Shown: in pieces, positions 13,224-15,289 of the stretch
Numbering within the stretch: the first letter of the stretch is position 1
Layout: each line of letters opens with the position of its first letter
DNA from: Acidobacteriota bacterium
GTDB taxonomy: Bacteria; Acidobacteriota; Terriglobia; Acidiferrales; 2-02-FULL-67-57
NCBI GenBank assembly: GCA_016189965.1
Contig: JACPRL010000087.1
Span: 1-15,289 of the forward strand
Direction: 5' to 3'
DNA length: 15,289 bases
Program-made: the position numbers and the translations under genes
The notes under the pieces: generated by a model
What the model was told of the DNA's origin: nothing
The model's input: the letters and a program-made list of their open reading frames with translations, nothing else
The model's database searches: none

Positions 13224-15266
13224 ATGGCGCGCAAGGGAAGAAAAGGAACCGCTGCACGCGCGTCGGCGAAGAGACGCGAAGCGGCGCCCCACGCGGCCGA
13301 GGCACGGATCGTCCCGACTTTATCGGGACTGCTGGCCGAGAAGCGCGTCTACAAGCCGTCGGCCGCCTTTCGCCGGCAGGCGAACTGCAATGATGCAAAA
13401 GTGTACGAGCGGGCGGCGCGGAACCTGGAGAAGTTCTGGGGCGAGTGGGCGAGGAAGCTCGAGTGGTTCAAGCCGCCGAAGAAGGTGCGGGAGTGGAAGG
13501 CGCCGTTCGCCAAATGGTTTGCGGACGGGAAACTGAACGTGAGCGTCAACTGCCTTGACCGGCACGTGAAGACGGCGCGGCGCAACAAGGCGGCGCTGGT
13601 GTGGGAGGGCGAGCCGGGCGACCGGCGGACCTACACCTACTGGGAGCTGTGGCGGGAGGTGAATCAGTTCGCCAACGTGCTCAAGCGGCTGGGGGTGCGG
13701 AAGGGCGACCGGGTGGCCATCTACCTGCCGATGATTCCCGAGGCGGCAATTGCCATGCTGGCTTGCGCGCGGCTCGGCGCCATCCACTCGGTGGTCTTCG
13801 GCGGGTTCAGCGCCGAGTCGCTGAAGGACCGCATCAACGACGCGCGGGCAAAGCTGCTCATCACTGCCGACGGCGGCTACCGCCGGGGGAACCTCCTGCC
13901 GCTCAAGCAGTACGCCGACGAGGCGCTCGCGCACTGCCCGACCATCGAGAACGTGGTGGTGGTGAAGCGCGGCGGGGCCGAGTTCCCGGTGCACATCCGC
14001 GAAGGGCGCGACCACTGGTGGCACCGCTTGATGCAGGATGCCGGCGGTTGGTGCGAGCCCGCCGCGGTGAACTCCGAGGATTTGCTGTTTATTCTTTACA
14101 CCTCGGGAACGACCGGAAAACCGAAAGGCATCGTGCACTCGACCGCCGGCTACCTCATCGGCGTCCTGGCGACCACCGCGTGGGTGTTCGACCTGAAAGA
14201 AGACGACCTCTTCTGGTGCACCGCCGACATCGGCTGGGTCACCGGCCACAGCTACACCGTCTACGGGCCGCTCGCCCTGGGCGCCACCACGCTGATGTAC
14301 GAGGGCGCGCCCGACTGGCCGGCGCGCGACCGCTTCTGGGATATCTGCGAGCGCCACGGCGTCACGGTTTTCTATACCGCCCCGACGGCCATCCGCGCCT
14401 TTATGAAGTGGGGCGCCGAGCACATCGGCAAGCACGACCTGTCGCGCCTGCGGCTCATCGGCACGGTCGGCGAGCCCATCAACCCGGAAGTCTGGGTGTG
14501 GTACCAGCAGACGGTGGGCGGCGGCCGCTGCCCGGTGGTGGATACGTGGTGGCAGACCGAGACCGGCCACATCCTCATCACGCCGCTGCCGGGATTGACG
14601 GCCCTCAAGCCCGGCTCAGCCACGCGGCCCTTCCCCGGCGTCTCCGCCGACGTGGTGGACGCCGAGGGAAGGCGCGTAGACCCCGAGGCCTCGGGGGGTG
14701 GGGGCTACCTGGTGCTGACGCGGCCGTATCCGGGGATGCTGCGGGGCATCTGGGGCGACCCGGAGCGCTACAAGCAGGAGTACTGGTCGCGCTACCCCGG
14801 CCTCTACTTCACCGGCGACGGCGCCAAGCGCGACGAAGATGGCTACTTCTGGCTGCTGGGGCGGGTGGATGACGTGCTGAACGTCGCCGGGCACCGCATC
14901 GGCACCGCCGAGGTCGAAAGCGAGCTCGTCGACCACAAGGCGGTGGCCGAGGCGGCCGTGGTCGGCATCCCGCACGAGCTGAAGGGCGAGGCCATCGCCG
15001 CCTTCGTCACGCTGAAGGACGGCCACGGCGCGAGCGACCCCGTTGAATTGATGGACGAGTTGAAGGAGCACGTGGTGCGGAAAATCGGCGCCATCTCCCG
15101 GCCCGACCGCATCCTGTTTGCGGCGGATTTGCCCAAGACGCGCAGCGGGAAGATTATGCGGCGGCTGCTGCGCGACGTCGCCACCGGCCGCGCCCTGGGC
15201 GACACCACCACGCTGGCCGACCCCTCGGTGATTGAGAGCCTGAAGGCGCGCTACGCGGAAGAATGA
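13224..15266 (+). CDS. acs: Acetyl-CoA synthetase (AMP-forming)
   Basis: Acs activates acetate with ATP to acetyl-AMP and then acetyl-CoA in the cytoplasm, allowing growth on or scavenging of acetate. The 680-residue protein has the full ANL-enzyme motif set. The P-loop YTSGTTGKPKG begins at T293. DTWWQTETG spans 440-448, where W443 occupies the position of the acetate-pocket Trp. YFTGDGAKRDEDGYFWLLGR and the hinge GRVDDVLNVAGHRIGTAEVES (R558) follow. The C-terminal TRSGKIMRR contains K643, the catalytic Lys that is reversibly acetylated in known Acs enzymes. Residues 1-30 are an unusual Arg/Lys/Ala-rich extension. The ATG at 13224 follows GGGGGAGA at seven bases; a TTG at 13203 is less likely. 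The gene is monocistronic as far as visible. Confidence 0.96.
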   Translation: MARKGRKGTAARASAKRREAAPHAAEARIVPTLSGLLAEKRVYKPSAAFRRQANCNDAKVYERAARNLEKFWGEWARKLEWFKPPKKVREWKAPFAKWFADGKLNVSVNCLDRHVKTARRNKAALVWEGEPGDRRTYTYWELWREVNQFANVLKRLGVRKGDRVAIYLPMIPEAAIAMLACARLGAIHSVVFGGFSAESLKDRINDARAKLLITADGGYRRGNLLPLKQYADEALAHCPTIENVVVVKRGGAEFPVHIREGRDHWWHRLMQDAGGWCEPAAVNSEDLLFILYTSGTTGKPKGIVHSTAGYLIGVLATTAWVFDLKEDDLFWCTADIGWVTGHSYTVYGPLALGATTLMYEGAPDWPARDRFWDICERHGVTVFYTAPTAIRAFMKWGAEHIGKHDLSRLRLIGTVGEPINPEVWVWYQQTVGGGRCPVVDTWWQTETGHILITPLPGLTALKPGSATRPFPGVSADVVDAEGRRVDPEASGGGGYLVLTRPYPGMLRGIWGDPERYKQEYWSRYPGLYFTGDGAKRDEDGYFWLLGRVDDVLNVAGHRIGTAEVESELVDHKAVAEAAVVGIPHELKGEAIAAFVTLKDGHGASDPVELMDELKEHVVRKIGAISRPDRILFAADLPKTRSGKIMRRLLRDVATGRALGDTTTLADPSVIESLKARYAEE

Positions 15267-15289
15267 GTCCGTGACCCGTGACTCGTGGC

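Noticed and set aside
13320..14570. 416-residue minus-strand frame inside acs
   Set aside because: Shadow of the acs gene, which has all ANL motifs in the plus frame.

Overview
The window is high-GC bacterial chromosomal DNA. Its gene order, ispE / tRNA-Gln / prs / rplY(ctc) / pth / rpsF / rpsR / rplI / dnaB, together with GC-rich intergenic DNA full of short palindromes, suggests an Acidobacteriota-type genome. That assignment is inferred from gene order and protein style, not from a marker tree. Nearly all genes lie on the minus strand; only the acetyl-CoA synthetase gene at the right end is on the plus strand.

Layout, left to right. 1-671: 5' part of dnaB, cut by the window edge just after its Walker A motif. 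672-1545: about 870 bases without a credible gene but dense in stem-loops. 1546-5276: a compact block of translation and nucleotide genes (rplI, rpsR, rpsF, pth, rplY, prs; transcribed right to left). 5312-5385: tRNA-Gln(TTG) with an encoded CCA. 5407-6306: ispE. 6321-8387: an exported protein with about 17 TPR repeats. 8473-9012 and 9002-9610: two overlapping envelope thioredoxin-fold genes, a TlpA-like lipoprotein and a peroxiredoxin-like protein. 9611-10104: a gene-free mosaic of degraded repeats ending in a pair of REP-like hairpins. 10105-10620: an NTF2/SnoaL-like protein. 10789-12948: an exported prolyl oligopeptidase (S9A). 12949-13223: a divergent intergenic region with a second REP-like pair. 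13224-15266: acetyl-CoA synthetase.

How the genes relate. From the peroxiredoxin-like gene (9610) to rplI (1546) the genes are close and co-directional, so one long or several overlapping transcripts could link envelope redox proteins, isoprenoid precursor synthesis (IspE), PRPP synthesis (Prs), tRNA-Gln and ribosomal proteins S6, S18, L9 and L25 plus peptidyl-tRNA hydrolase. dnaB normally follows rplI closely; here it is displaced by the hairpin-rich tract and has its own candidate promoter.

No mobile element with a transposase, CRISPR array or defence system is visible. The most interesting content is the non-coding repeat material. One family is 24-base hairpins with an invariant GTAGC head and TTCA loop but exchanged, fully complementary stem triplets, arranged as inverted pairs in both possible orientations; one unit supplies the TAG stop codon of its neighbouring gene. 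Other pieces are a hairpin with the same loop but an unrelated stem flanked by CTGAC direct repeats, a nested hairpin cluster, and copies of a second repeat family, one of which interrupts the ribosomal protein operon.
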